64,000 nt of DNA from Sphingobacteriaceae bacterium GW460-11-11-14-LB5. Its GTDB lineage: Bacteria > Bacteroidota > Bacteroidia > Sphingobacteriales > Sphingobacteriaceae. Below are positions 1 through 10,100 of the stretch, piece after piece. The translations under genes and the position numbers were made by a program. Position 1 is the first letter of the stretch. Each line of letters starts with the position of its first letter. The notes beneath the pieces are model-generated. The model was not told where the DNA came from, did not search any database, and saw only the letters and a list, made by a program, of their open reading frames with translations. The stretch lies in contig CP021237.1 in the NCBI GenBank assembly GCA_002151545.1, positions 4,898,001 to 4,962,000 on the forward strand, written 5' to 3'.

Positions 1-2094
1 AAAAAGAATGGTTATTTCGGTAAACTACAAGGCAGTTATGGTACCAAAGATTTTTATCAGGGACAGGCCATGTTTAATAAATTTTGGGGCAAAAAGAAAT
101 TTTCGGCCTATGGCATTTTAGGCAATAATGGTACGGTAGGTTTAGGCTGGGACGACCGGGATAAATATGGAGCCTCTGGCGGGATGACCATGACTGATGA
201 TGGTGGAATGTACTTTAGCAGCGGAGGTGATGATTTTGATAGTTATGACGGACAGTATAATGGCCAGGGTTTACCGGTAGCCCGAACGGGAGGCTTGCAT
301 TTCGACAACAAATGGAATAAGGATAAAGAATCGTTAAATACGAATTATAAGATTGGGTCAATCAGGGTTCAGGGTGATCGAAACTCAATCAGTCAGAATA
401 ATTTAGCATCTGGTGTGCAAAACAATACCTCAGATGAAGTTTTCGATAATGACATGTTCAGACAAAAGCTGGACGCCATGTATGAGCTAAAAATCGATAC
501 GACTTTAACCATGAAAGTTAATGTTGACGGGGCATTGAAAAAAAGCAATACCTCAAACATTTTTAAAACTTTAACTACTGGTGAAAATGACAAATTTCTA
601 AATTCATCAAACAGGACACTAACCAATGAGGTAGACGATCAGAGCTTTAACATGAACGTTTTGTTCACCAAAAAATTAAAGAAAAAAGGACGTACCTTAT
701 CATTAAATTTAAATCAATCGATCAACAAAAGTAATAGTGAAGGTTATTTAAATTCCCTAAACACACGGGCAACCCAAACAGGAAATATAGACAGTCTTAC
801 CAATCAGTTAAAAACCAACGATATTACCAATAGTGCCTTTAAGTTAAATGCAGTATATACTGAACCACTTTCAAAAACTTTAACCGTAATTATCAACTAT
901 GGCCTGACTTTAATGAATGGAAAATCGGATCGGCTATCCTTTAATCAATCTGGCAGTGGCCGGTATGATATTTTAGATACCCTTTACAGTAACAACTTTG
1001 AACTGAACCAGACTATTAATCAGGCTGGTGCCATCTTCAACTATAAAAAAGGCAAAACCGTTATCAATTTTGGGTCGAAGTTTAGTGGTGTAAATTTTAA
1101 GCAGGATGATATTTACCACAATAAATCCTATGTAAGAAACTTTATTAATTATATGCCGCAGGCAACTTATCAATATCGTTTTTCACAGCAAAAATCACTA
1201 CGGATTAGTTATAACGGGAATACCAACCAGCCTACACTTGATCAACTTCAGCCAGTTAGGGTAAATAATGACCCTTTTAATGTTGTGGAAGGAAATCAAG
1301 ACTTAAGGCCGTCATTCAGAAGCAATGTTAATGCGAGTTATAACTCTTACAAAGTTTTAACCAACCAATCGATTTGGTTAAATGGTTCTTATAGCTTTAC
1401 AACCAATCCCATTATCAGCGATGTAACCACTGATGGTGTTGGTAAAAGTACCTACCGTTACATTAACTACAATGATAAAATGCAGACAAACTTTTATTTG
1501 TATGCACAGATAAGCCGGAAAATAAACGCGCTTGGCGAAATAAACGTCGGTTTAAATGTTAACGCAAATGGAAATTCCTCTTATAACTTTATTACCACTG
1601 ATTTAGGAAGAACCTTAAATAACACTAAAAACTACAGCTACGGCGGGGGTGTCAACATCTCAAAATACAAAGATAAAAGTTATAGTTTTTACACCAATTT
1701 TGGCCCCTCGTATAATATGGCAAGAGCAAGTATTGGCAAGAATAGTGATGGTTGGGGTTGGCGGGGCTACGCTTCGGGCAATGTGCAATTACCAGGAAAG
1801 TTTGAAATATCAACAGATGCGGAATACCAGTACAATGGAAAAACACAAGTGTTAACCGAAAGCTTTGAGCGTCTTATCTGGAATGCATCAGTAAGCAAAA
1901 AATTCTTCAAATCAGAAAACTTGAGATTCTCGGCAACTGTAAATGATATTCTTAACCAGAATATAGGTTTTAATCGTTATGCATCTAATACCTCGATTAG
2001 CCAAAGCAGTTATACGACCATCAGGAGATATTTAATGTTCTCTGTATCGTGGGATTTTAACAAAATGGGTGGCGGTCTTAAAACACAAAAATAA
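1..2094 (+). CDS. outer-membrane beta-barrel receptor-like protein, 5' truncated by window edge
   Basis: The reading frame is open from base 1 to the TAA at 2092-2094, so the gene begins outside the window; the in-frame ATG at 70 is internal. About 697 codons remain. They are rich in alternating Tyr/Asn/Ser/Gly strands with motifs such as YRFSQQKSLRISY, NGNTNQPTLDQLQP and a C-terminal run ending in VSWDFNK. These are typical of the OMP_b-brl_3 barrel of TonB-dependent receptor-like proteins in Bacteroidota. Any signal peptide, carboxypeptidase-like domain and plug lie upstream and cannot be seen. The GLPGLI gene starts six bases after the stop, a pairing common in this phylum, so the two are probably one transcript. 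The substrate is unknown. Confidence 0.85.
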   Translation, partial: KKNGYFGKLQGSYGTKDFYQGQAMFNKFWGKKKFSAYGILGNNGTVGLGWDDRDKYGASGGMTMTDDGGMYFSSGGDDFDSYDGQYNGQGLPVARTGGLHFDNKWNKDKESLNTNYKIGSIRVQGDRNSISQNNLASGVQNNTSDEVFDNDMFRQKLDAMYELKIDTTLTMKVNVDGALKKSNTSNIFKTLTTGENDKFLNSSNRTLTNEVDDQSFNMNVLFTKKLKKKGRTLSLNLNQSINKSNSEGYLNSLNTRATQTGNIDSLTNQLKTNDITNSAFKLNAVYTEPLSKTLTVIINYGLTLMNGKSDRLSFNQSGSGRYDILDTLYSNNFELNQTINQAGAIFNYKKGKTVINFGSKFSGVNFKQDDIYHNKSYVRNFINYMPQATYQYRFSQQKSLRISYNGNTNQPTLDQLQPVRVNNDPFNVVEGNQDLRPSFRSNVNASYNSYKVLTNQSIWLNGSYSFTTNPIISDVTTDGVGKSTYRYINYNDKMQTNFYLYAQISRKINALGEINVGLNVNANGNSSYNFITTDLGRTLNNTKNYSYGGGVNISKYKDKSYSFYTNFGPSYNMARASIGKNSDGWGWRGYASGNVQLPGKFEISTDAEYQYNGKTQVLTESFERLIWNASVSKKFFKSENLRFSATVNDILNQNIGFNRYASNTSISQSSYTTIRRYLMFSVSWDFNKMGGGLKTQK

Positions 2095-2099
2095 CAAAC

Positions 2100-2882
2100 A
2101 TGAAAACTACACTAAAATATATCATCTTATTTGCTGTTATTTTCATCAGCAAGAGTTTAATGGCTCAAAATATACACTTCGTTCAAAATGGTGTAATCGA
2201 ATTTGAGAAAAGGTCTAACATGTATGCTTTAATTAAAAAGAAAATTAATAAAGACAATGAAAGCTATATGGTACCTGCTTTAGATCAGTACAAAAAGAAC
2301 AACCCTCAATTTAAGGTAGCTAAAAGCACGCTAAGCTTTAATAAGGATAAAAGCTTATATAAATGGCCTACGGTAGAGGAAACGGCAAATCCAAACTGGG
2401 CTGCAAGGGATGCGCTTGTTGATTTAAAAAACACCATCGCTACAGATTATAATACCCGTACCAGTATTTCTCAAAAGGCGGTTTATGAAGACACCTATCT
2501 GGTTAAAGACAGTTTACGTAAGATTAATTGGAAAATTACCGATGAAACAAGAGAAATTGCAGGTTACGAATGCCGTAGAGCCAACGCCATCATTATGGAT
2601 TCTATTTATGTAGTGGCTTATTATTCAAACCAGATTGCAGTTTCTGGTGGCCCTGAATCTTTTACAGGATTACCAGGGATGATTTTGGGTTTGGCATTGC
2701 CTCACCAGAACATAACATGGTTTGCTACTAAAGTAACAGAAGTTGCCGTGCCTGAAAAAGACTTAAGCCCGCCAACAAAAGGGAAACCAACTGATAATAA
2801 GGGTTTAACCGATAAAATAACTTCAGCATTAAAAAATTATGGTCCTGAAGCGCTGGCGGAGTTAAAGGCATTTTCACTTTAA
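2100..2882 (+). CDS. GLPGLI family protein
   Basis: A 260-residue exported protein with a signal peptide (hydrophobic residues about 6-22, cleavage near MAQ-N). It carries the family hallmark GLPGMILGL at about residues 190-198, following the usual GGPESFT run. GLPGLI proteins are secreted Bacteroidota proteins of unknown function. They are often encoded directly after a beta-barrel receptor, as here with a 5-base gap. Residues about 150-160 (REIAGYECRRA) match the conserved central strand of the family. A role in the periplasm or at the outer membrane alongside the upstream barrel is inferred from context only. Confidence 0.85.
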   Translation: MKTTLKYIILFAVIFISKSLMAQNIHFVQNGVIEFEKRSNMYALIKKKINKDNESYMVPALDQYKKNNPQFKVAKSTLSFNKDKSLYKWPTVEETANPNWAARDALVDLKNTIATDYNTRTSISQKAVYEDTYLVKDSLRKINWKITDETREIAGYECRRANAIIMDSIYVVAYYSNQIAVSGGPESFTGLPGMILGLALPHQNITWFATKVTEVAVPEKDLSPPTKGKPTDNKGLTDKITSALKNYGPEALAELKAFSL

Positions 2883-2937
2883 GCGATTGATTTAGTTTTT
2901 ATAATTATACCTATTTTAGCTCATCATTAGTATAGCT

Positions 2938-3507
2938 ATGTATAGTGCACTTTATAACCACATCAATAGATTTATAGATTTGAGTAACGATGAGCAGGAC
3001 ATTCTTGCCTCGTTTCTCAAATCTTTTTCCGTTAAAAAGAAGGCTTTTTTATTAGAGGAAGGACAAACCTGCAGGGCAAATTATTTTGTGGTAAAAGGCT
3101 GCTTAAGGCTTTATTTCATTGATATCAAGGGTGCGGAGCAAACCACCCAATTTGCGATAGAAAACTGGTGGATTACCGATTTAACCAGCTTTCTGTTTCA
3201 GGAGCAATCTGAATTTTATATCCAGGCAGCAGAAAGCACTGAAGTGATTGCCATTGAAAATCACCACTATGATGAAATGTTCCACAAATTACCCAAGCTG
3301 GAGCGTTATTTTAGATTGATCCTGCAAAAAAACCATCAGGCATCGCAAAGAAGGATAAAATTCCTCTACAGCCAAACCGCTGAAGAAAGATACCGCCATT
3401 TTAATCGTTTATTTCCAGAATTTGTACAACGTGTGCCACAGTATATGCTGGCTTCTTATCTCGGCTTTACCCCAGAATTTTTAAGCAAAATCAGAGCGAA
3501 GAAATAA
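2938..3507 (+). CDS. Crp/Fnr family transcriptional regulator
   Basis: A 189-residue protein with an N-terminal cyclic-nucleotide-binding-like beta roll (about residues 10-125; LLEEGQTCRANYFVVKGCLRLYF) and a short C-terminal helix-turn-helix (VPQYMLASYLGFTPEFLSKIR). This is the short Crp/Fnr form common in Bacteroidota, where the effector pocket is often degenerate; the ligand is unknown. It starts 55 bases after the GLPGLI stop and is followed by a repeat-rich gap. Its target is not evident; neighbouring genes are candidates. A second protein of the same family and length lies at 42263-42832. Confidence 0.85.
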   Translation: MYSALYNHINRFIDLSNDEQDILASFLKSFSVKKKAFLLEEGQTCRANYFVVKGCLRLYFIDIKGAEQTTQFAIENWWITDLTSFLFQEQSEFYIQAAESTEVIAIENHHYDEMFHKLPKLERYFRLILQKNHQASQRRIKFLYSQTAEERYRHFNRLFPEFVQRVPQYMLASYLGFTPEFLSKIRAKK

Positions 3508-3573
3508 TCGCTTATTGACCGCAAAGTTCGCATAGAAAGAAACGCGAAGTATGCAGCGTTGGGCTTATTGATT

Positions 3574-3682
3574 TTCGTCATCTCGACTGGAGCTAAGTCC
3601 CGAACTTTCGAGAGAGAAATCGGTAAGTTCTGTTATTAAATAAATTACTTATAGATTTCTCCACTACGGTCGAAATGACGAA
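3574..3682. repeat. inverted repeat, possible miniature mobile or REP-like element
   Basis: The left arm TTCGTCATCTCGACTGGAG (3574-3592) is the reverse complement of CTACGGTCGAAATGACGAA (3664-3682) at 16 of 19 positions. A nested pair GAGAAATC (3614-3621) and GATTTCTC (3654-3661) is perfect. I recall repeats of the form CGTCAT-TTCGAC scattered between genes in many Bacteroidota genomes. The transcription or mobility of this copy is unknown. Confidence 0.65.
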
Positions 3683-3744
3683 TCGCCTTAATTTATCGAA
3701 TAACATTAAATGGCGAACTACCAGCACTTTTAATGATGTTGGTT

Positions 3745-3860
3745 CGGATTTATAATCCGGATCCTTGTGCTTCGGATTTATAATCCGATTTAAGCTTTAA
3801 CATTGGCTTTTTATTAAGGATTAAAAATCCTTAGTTCTGTAGACGGGATTGCAAATCCCG
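3745..3860. repeat. array of four palindromes with core GGATT-N3-AATCC
   Basis: Four perfect hairpins, each with a three-base loop: CGGATT-TAT-AATCCG at 3745-3759 and again at 3773-3787, AAGGATT-AAA-AATCCTT at 3816-3832, and CGGGATT-GCA-AATCCCG at 3844-3860. The stem core is constant while the outer base pairs and loops vary in a compensated way. They resemble REP elements mobilised by RAYT-type Y1 transposases, but no such transposase is in the window. Confidence 0.75.
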
Positions 3861-3956
3861 ACTAACTTATGGTTAGAAAATTCATTTCTTAAACTACATT
3901 AAGTTTTTTGATCGTGAAGATGCAGATCTTTACATCGTAATCAAAAAACAAATAAA

Positions 3957-4391
3957 ATGGAAAGTAGAATTGATATCCCAAAAGTAGAACCTGCAGCTTA
4001 CCAGGCCATGTACGGTTTAGAGAAATATTTATCAACCAGCAAACTAGATCCAATTCTTTTAGAACTGATTAAAATGCGTGCATCGCAGATTAACGGCTGT
4101 GCATTTTGTTTAAATATGCACTCCACTGATGCCCGTAAAATAGGAGAAACCGAACAACGTTTGTACCTATTAAATGCCTGGAGAGAAACCACCTTATTTA
4201 CACCACAAGAAGAAGCTGTTTTAGTCTTAACGGAAGAAGTAACCTTAATTAGTCACCATGTTTCTGATGCAACTTATCAAAAAGCGGCAGGCTTTTTTAA
4301 TGAGCAGGAATTAGCGCAGATTATTATGGCAATCGTAACCATTAATGCCTGGAACAGGCTGGCCATTACCGCTAAAGTAATGGTTGGATAA
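3957..4391 (+). CDS. carboxymuconolactone decarboxylase / AhpD-like protein
   Basis: A 144-residue all-helical protein with the AhpD core motif: C48-A-F-C51 and H55 inside INGCAFCLNMHS. In AhpD-type proteins this cysteine pair is redox active and serves peroxide defence. The protein is the short single-domain form often annotated as a carboxymuconolactone decarboxylase family protein. It stands alone between a repeat-rich gap and a convergent gene on the opposite strand. An antioxidant role is a family-level inference; nothing here identifies its reducing partner. Confidence 0.85.
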   Translation: MESRIDIPKVEPAAYQAMYGLEKYLSTSKLDPILLELIKMRASQINGCAFCLNMHSTDARKIGETEQRLYLLNAWRETTLFTPQEEAVLVLTEEVTLISHHVSDATYQKAAGFFNEQELAQIIMAIVTINAWNRLAITAKVMVG

Positions 4392-4411
4392 AAGATTATT
4401 ATTTCAACTGA

Positions 4412-4475
4412 CCACAAAGACACCATAACACCTGGTTAATATTCAAAAAACTTAGTGCTTGGTGTCTTGGTGGTT
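4412..4475. repeat. inverted repeat between convergent genes
   Basis: ACCACAAAGACACCATAACAC (4412-4432) faces GTGCTTGGTGTCTTGGTGGT (4456-4475), whose reverse complement matches it with few differences. It sits between the ends of two convergent genes and could act as a transcription barrier for both, although no clean T tract follows. I recall similar ACCAC-AAGACACCA repeats in other Bacteroidota. Confidence 0.6.
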
Positions 4476-4499
4476 TAAAATCGATGGTAGGGCGTTCGT

Positions 4500-5684
4500 T
4501 TATAGGACCCTTAACAACAATCCCTTTAAATATTCTCCTTCGGGAAAGGAAATCCGAACCGGATGATCTTCTGGCTGGCAGAATTGTTTAATAATCTGAA
4601 CTTCTTTGCCTGCATCAAGCGCAGCCCAGGCAATAATCTGTTTAAAGGTTTCAATATCAACCGCTCCCGAGCAAGAGAAAGTAGCCAATAAGCCCCCTTT
4701 TTCAAGCAACAACATGCCTAAACGGTTTAAATCTTTATAAGCTCTTGCAGCGCGGTCTAATGCCGAACGCGAGGGTGCATATTTAGGCGGATCGAGCACG
4801 ATCACATCAAATAATTCTCCTGATTCTTTAAAAGCCCTGAGTTGCTTATTTACATCTGATTGAATGGCGGTTACTTTACTTACGTCGAATTTATTCAATT
4901 CTACATTTTGTTTTAGCGTTTCAACAGCCAAACCCGAACTATCAACACTGGTAACGCTTGCAGCACCATTCGCCAGGCTATTCAGGCTAAAACCACCACT
5001 GTAACTAAAACAGTCTAAAACTTTTTTACCTTTTGTATAACTGGCCAGAATATGTCTGTTATCGCGCTGATCGCAGTAGAATCCCGATTTTTGTCCTTCG
5101 GCAATATTGATGTTATAGGTAATTCCATTCTCTTTTACGGCTAAAAATTCTGGTGGATTTTCGCCCCAAATTAATCCGTTATCAATAGGTAAACCTTCAT
5201 GGGTACGTGCGGTTGCATCACTTTTATCGAAGATCCCTTTCGGTTTTAGTTCTGCTTTTAAAATTTCTACAATCTCCGTTTTAACTTTTTCGATTCCTGA
5301 ACTTAAAATTTGAAGAGAAAGAAAATCAGCATATTGATCAACAATTAATCCCGGCAGGAAGTCAGCCTCGCTAAAAACCAGCCGGCAGGTATTGGTCTGC
5401 TCGCTTAAAATAAACTGACGCGAAGCGATAGCCTGTTTTAAGCGGTTCTGGTACCAGCTGTTATCAATGGTTTGCGTTTCATCCCATTCTAAAAGACGAA
5501 CGGCAACACGCGAATTACTATTGTAGTAACCATAGGCCAGAAACTCATGATCGAAAGCAAAAACTTTTACAACATCTCCATCTTCAGGTTTTCCCTTAAC
5601 TTTTTCCAATGCACCGGAAAATACCCATGGATGTCTTTGTAATGCCGCTTTTTCTTTGCCTTTTTTTAATGTGATTTCTACCAT
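4500..5684 (-). CDS. rlmI: class I SAM-dependent rRNA methyltransferase, RlmI family
   Basis: A 394-residue protein with the RlmI layout: an N-terminal PUA-like RNA-binding domain (about 1-75), a linker domain, and a C-terminal Rossmann methyltransferase. SAM motif I is VLDCFSYSGGFS (222-233), and the catalytic-loop motif is D298-P-P-K301. E. coli RlmI makes m5C1962 in 23S rRNA; the length matches (396 residues there). Exact target conservation in Bacteroidota is inferred. The ATG at 5684 follows a TACCTTTG element (5689-5696, minus strand) by only four bases, which suggests a very short leader or a leaderless message. Confidence 0.85.
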   Translation of the reverse strand: MVEITLKKGKEKAALQRHPWVFSGALEKVKGKPEDGDVVKVFAFDHEFLAYGYYNSNSRVAVRLLEWDETQTIDNSWYQNRLKQAIASRQFILSEQTNTCRLVFSEADFLPGLIVDQYADFLSLQILSSGIEKVKTEIVEILKAELKPKGIFDKSDATARTHEGLPIDNGLIWGENPPEFLAVKENGITYNINIAEGQKSGFYCDQRDNRHILASYTKGKKVLDCFSYSGGFSLNSLANGAASVTSVDSSGLAVETLKQNVELNKFDVSKVTAIQSDVNKQLRAFKESGELFDVIVLDPPKYAPSRSALDRAARAYKDLNRLGMLLLEKGGLLATFSCSGAVDIETFKQIIAWAALDAGKEVQIIKQFCQPEDHPVRISFPEGEYLKGLLLRVL

Positions 5685-5688
5685 GCTG

Positions 5689-5696
5689 CAAAGGTA
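5689..5696 (-). promoter_or_regulatory. possible -7 promoter element of rlmI
   Basis: On the minus strand the sequence reads TACCTTTG, an exact match to the Bacteroidota -7 consensus TAnnTTTG, ending five bases before the start ATG. No convincing -33 TTG is seen upstream. If it is used, the transcript would begin at or next to the start codon. Confidence 0.35.
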
Positions 5697-5768
5697 ATAA
5701 TTTGTAGGGAGTTTGGCGTAGCGCGTTTGGGGCCAAGCGATGGATGTATAAGTTTGGAGTTGAGAGTT

Positions 5769-5812
5769 GGACGTTTAGCGTGCCGTGCATCAGCCGCATA
5801 ACGCTAAACGCC
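5769..5812. repeat. inverted repeat between LacI-type gene and rlmI
   Basis: GGACGTTTAGCGT (5769-5781) pairs with ACGCTAAACGCC (5801-5812), with one unpaired position and a 19-base loop. It lies downstream of the regulator gene on the minus strand but has no following T run, so it is an uncertain terminator and may instead be an intergenic repeat. Confidence 0.45.
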
Positions 5813-5839
5813 TTGCAAAAATCGCCAGCCGCCTGGCGC

Positions 5840-6850
5840 TCACCGCTTCTTCACCAGTTCGGTATCTAAAACCTTGGTTTCAAATTCTGTTATGGGTCTT
5901 TTGGCTTCGATCATCGAGATTAACAGCTCAGTGGCCACCTGCCCCATTTCGAATGCGGGTTGCTTAACTGAGGTTAAGGATGGCGAAAATAACTCAACCA
6001 GATTGGAATTGGTAAAACCTGCAATTGCAATTTTATCTGCCACCTCAGGATTGGTTTTCTTCAGCGCCATAATACAGCCTGTGGTTAACCGATCGCTCGA
6101 AATAAAAATCCCGTCTGGTTGTAAGGGCAAAAGTTCTTTAACCGCCTGCTCCAGTTCTGCGCTGTGCATGCCGCCATGCTGGCAATATTTAACCAGTTCG
6201 GGTCTAAATTCGATATGATATTTAGCCAAAGCGGCTTTATAACCTTCTAACCTTTCTTTCGTTATCGAAAGGTTTTCGGAATTTGTTAAGTGGGCAATGG
6301 TTCTTTTTCCGGATAAAATAAGATGTTCTGTGGCATCAAAAGAACCTTTAAAGTTATTAGCAATGACCTTATGGGTTTCAAAATCTTTGGGCACGCGATC
6401 AAAAAATACAATGGGTAAACCCTTTGCATATAAATCTCTTAAATAATCGATATCCTGCGTTTCTGAAGAAAGTGCAATTAATAAACCGTCGATAGAACGC
6501 GATGCCAGGTGTTCTACGTTTAATTTTTCCTGCTTGTACGATTCGTGACTTTGAGAAATAATAACATGATAATCTCTGTCATAAGCAATTGATTCAATGC
6601 CATTTATCACCTGAGAAAAAAAGTTATTGGCAATTTCACTTACAATAATGCCGATAGAGTAACTGCGACGTTCCTTTAAACTTCTGGCAATTGGATTGGC
6701 ACGGTAATTTACCTTTTCGGCATAAGCCAAAACAAGCTTTTTTGTTTCCTCACTAATTTCGTAACGGTCTCTTAAAGCCCTGGAAACTGTAGAGGTAGAC
6801 AGTCCTAATGCTTTAGCAATATCTTTTATGGTAGATGTTTCAAATCTCAT
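5840..6850 (-). CDS. LacI family transcriptional regulator of the pectin locus
   Basis: A LacI/GalR-type repressor. The start chosen is the ATG at 6850, giving MRFETSTIKDIAKALG; a TTG six codons upstream is less likely. The helix-turn-helix is at about residues 8-27 (IKDIAKALGLSTSTVSRALR), followed by the hinge (NPIARSLKERRS) and a periplasmic-binding-protein-like effector domain to the C terminus (IVFFDRVPKD, PDGIFISSDRL, LTSVKQP). Length, about 336 residues, is normal. It is divergent from susC with a 265-bp gap that holds two LacI-like sites, so control of the pectin genes is the natural inference. The effector is not determinable; a pathway intermediate such as KDG or a galacturonide would fit. 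Confidence 0.88.
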   Translation of the reverse strand: MRFETSTIKDIAKALGLSTSTVSRALRDRYEISEETKKLVLAYAEKVNYRANPIARSLKERRSYSIGIIVSEIANNFFSQVINGIESIAYDRDYHVIISQSHESYKQEKLNVEHLASRSIDGLLIALSSETQDIDYLRDLYAKGLPIVFFDRVPKDFETHKVIANNFKGSFDATEHLILSGKRTIAHLTNSENLSITKERLEGYKAALAKYHIEFRPELVKYCQHGGMHSAELEQAVKELLPLQPDGIFISSDRLTTGCIMALKKTNPEVADKIAIAGFTNSNLVELFSPSLTSVKQPAFEMGQVATELLISMIEAKRPITEFETKVLDTELVKKR

Positions 6851-6935
6851 GTTTCGTATTGCGTACAAGTTACAAAAAATATCTCTTTAAGGGGATTCAA
6901 TCACCAATATTAATAAACGTCAAAGTAACGTTTTT

Positions 6936-6949
6936 GGGAACGTTTGCAC
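6936..6949 (+). promoter_or_regulatory. candidate LacI-family operator 1 (susC/lacI gap)
   Basis: GGGAACGTTTGCAC has the central CG and flanking partial dyad (TG..AACGTT..CA, counting the preceding T) typical of LacI-family operators. It differs at one base from the site at 31639-31652 in the other divergent promoter region of the locus. Confidence 0.55.
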
Positions 6950-7060
6950 ACTTTTTTAGTTAAATCTGGTTTCAATTGCTTTTTAGTTTGTAAAATTGTT
7001 ACACCAACGTAACCAAATATAAACTAACTATAACATCCCGAAATAGAATTATATTCTATA

Positions 7061-7074
7061 TGCAAGCGATTGCA
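7061..7074 (+). promoter_or_regulatory. candidate LacI-family operator 2 (upstream of susC)
   Basis: TGCAAGCGATTGCA has perfect TGCAA/TTGCA arms around a centre with CG in the middle, the standard LacI operator layout. It lies 42 bases before the susC start and shares CGATTGCA with sites at 30451-30458 (minus strand) and 31644-31651. Confidence 0.55.
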
Positions 7075-7115
7075 GCATCGTAAAAAACCAAATCGTATCA
7101 ACTAAATTAATCATT

Positions 7116-10100
7116 ATGAGCAGAGTTTTACTCTTATTTACATTTCTCTCTTTTATTGGATTATCAGTGGCTCAAGCACAAAACAGGCAGCTTACTGGAA
7201 CCGTGAAAGATAAAAAAGACGGACAGGTCCTGGTTGGCGTGAGTGTTTCTCTTTCCGGCACTAAAAATGGAACCAGTACCGATGCTAATGGAGTTTTCAA
7301 GATCAGCATTCCTACAAATGGTTCGGTTTTAACTTTTACCTATATCGGTTATAAAACCAAAAATGTTACGGTAACAAACGAAACGAAACTTTCAGTTACC
7401 CTGGATGAAGATGCTAACAATCTTGAAGAGGTGACCGTAAATGTTGGCTACGGCATTGTACGCAAAAAAGATTTAACTGGTGCAGTGGGTTCAGTAAGTG
7501 CTGATGTAATTGCTGCAGCGCCGGTTTCTTCTGCATTGGAGGCCATTCAAGGTCGTGTAGCCGGGATTAACATTTCATCATCAGAAGGTTCGCCAGATGC
7601 ACAGATTAATGTGCGCGTTAGGGGAGGTGGTTCCATTACCGGAGATAACTCGCCATTGTATATTGTTGATGGTTTTCCGGTAGCCTCTATTTCCGATATT
7701 GCGCCACAGGATATCGAATCCATAGATCTCTTAAAAGATGCATCATCAACAGCCATTTACGGGGCAAGGGGCGCTAACGGTGTAATATTGGTTACCACAA
7801 AAAACAGTAAAGATGGCAAAACGAATATCAGTTATAACGTTTTTGGTGGCACCAGAAAAATAGCGAAGAAACTGGGCGTGTTGTCAGCTTCTGATTATGT
7901 GCACTGGCAATATGAGCGTGCGCTTTTAGATGGCTCACTAACAGATTACACTCAATATTTTGGAAATTATCAGGATATAGATCTGTACAATAATGTGGCA
8001 GAAAACAACTGGCAGGACCTTGTTTTTGGCCGGACCGGAACAACCTTTAACCAGAATTTAAGCATTACCGGCGGAAGCGACAAAACCAAATACAGCCTGA
8101 GCCACAGTTTGGTAAACGACAAGGCCATCATGCAGATGTCTGATTTTAAAAGACAGAACATCAACTTTAAGTTAACGCATAAACTATACAATGCGCTGGC
8201 TTTAGATTTTGGTTTCCGCTATTCCGATACCAAAACCAACGGCGGTGGTGCGAACGAACAGAATGAAAAATCATCAGCCGATTCGCGTTTAAAATATGCT
8301 ATCCTTTACCCATCCTTTCCGGTTCCAGGTCTGACAGCATCAACAGATACTAATGATGAATTTAACTTATATAACCCATTGGTGGCCATTTCGGATAACG
8401 ATCAGTACGTGCACCGTAAAGCCTATAACATCAACGGAGCAGCAACTTACGAAATCATCGATAACTTAAAACTACGTTCAGAAGTGGGTTACGATGGGCT
8501 TAGAAATGATCAGGACCGCTTTTATGGCATTACAACTTACTATGTAAAAAACCTTGCCGATTATCCTAACCTGCCTACACTCAGTTCGATGAACACCACC
8601 AGGAATAGTTTTAGGAACACGAATACGCTTAATTATAGCTTCAGTAAAATCCTAGATAAAAACCACAACCTAAATGTTTTATTGGGACAGGAATTTATCA
8701 AAACTGAACAGAATATTTTGACTAATGAGGTTCATGGTTTTCCAAAAACATTCACATTCGATCAAACCAGGGTATTAACCACACAAGGTAAGGCTTCTAT
8801 AATAGACAACAATTTCTCGCCGGATGATAAATTATTTTCGTTTTTCGGCAGGGCAAATTACGATTATAAAGGCAAATACCTGTTAAGTGCTACATTCAGG
8901 GCAGATGGTTCTTCTAAATTTTCAAGCGAAAACCACTGGGGTTATTTCCCTTCAGTTTCAGCAGGCTGGAGAATCTCTCAGGAAGATTTTATGAATAGTA
9001 CAAAATCCTGGTTAACAGATTTAAAACTAAGGGGAAGTTATGGTGCTGCAGGTAACAATAATATCCCTCCAGGGCAGATTACACAATCGTTTCAGAATTC
9101 TACCACCACCTGGATAAATGGCTTCAATAACTATTGGGCGGCATCTAAAATCATGGCAAACCCTGATTTAAAATGGGAAACAACGGTGACCAGAAACATC
9201 GGACTCGATTTTGCTTTATTTAATTCGAAAGTGACTGGTACAATTGATGCCTACTTAAATAAAACCAAAGACCTCCTGATCTTATTCCCGGTTGGGGGCA
9301 CTGGTTATGATTCGCAGTACCGTAATCTGGGTCAAACGCAAAACAAAGGTTTAGAATTCTCTGTAAACTGGAACGCGATAAAAGAAAAGAATTTCGATCT
9401 ATCGGTAAATGCAAACATCAGCTTTAACCGCAACAAGGTAATCTCATTGGGTTCGGTTAAAAACATTAACGGTACTTCGGGATGGGCATCAACAGAAATT
9501 GGTGTAGATTATCTGGTAGAAGAAGGTGCATCTATTGGTCGTATTTACGGATATAAGAGTGCTGGCAGATATGAAGTATCTGATTTTACTGGCTACAACG
9601 CCACAACCGGCAAATGGACATTAAAGCCAGGTATTGTTGATGCGACTTCATTTGTAGGCACAGTACGTCCGGGTACCATGAAAATAGAAGATATTTCTGG
9701 CGATGGAAAGATTGATTTATCCGACCGCTCGATTATCGGTAATACCAACCCATTAAATACCGGTGGTTTCTCGCTTAATTCGAGAATTTACGATTTTGAT
9801 CTTGGTGCGTATTTTAACTGGAGCTATGGAAATGATGTTTACAATGCAAATAAGATCGAGTATACCTCTACCAGTAAATATGCTTCCAGAAATCTAATTT
9901 CGGCCATGGAAAGCGGACAGCGCTGGACAAACTTAAGAGCAGACGGAACAATCAGTAACGACCCTGCCGAATTAACAGCCATGAATGCAAACACCACTTT
10001 ATGGTCGCCATATACCAAAACTTTCGTATTAAGTGATTGGGCTGTAGAAGATGGTTCGTTTTTGAGGTTATCTACCCTAACACTTGGATATACCCTGCCT

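Larger units (their letters stand above)
3508..3956. other. 449-bp intergenic region filled with palindromic repeats
   Basis: I see no gene here. The stretch holds an inverted repeat of about 110 bp (3574-3682) and then four short palindromes (3745-3860), listed separately. The last 90 bases before the AhpD-like gene are AT-rich and presumably contain its promoter, but I do not see a clear TAnnTTTG element. Confidence 0.7.

Noticed and set aside
3745-3860. CRISPR array
   Set aside because: Units are short perfect hairpins with irregular spacing and changing sequence, with no spacers of equal length and no cas genes.
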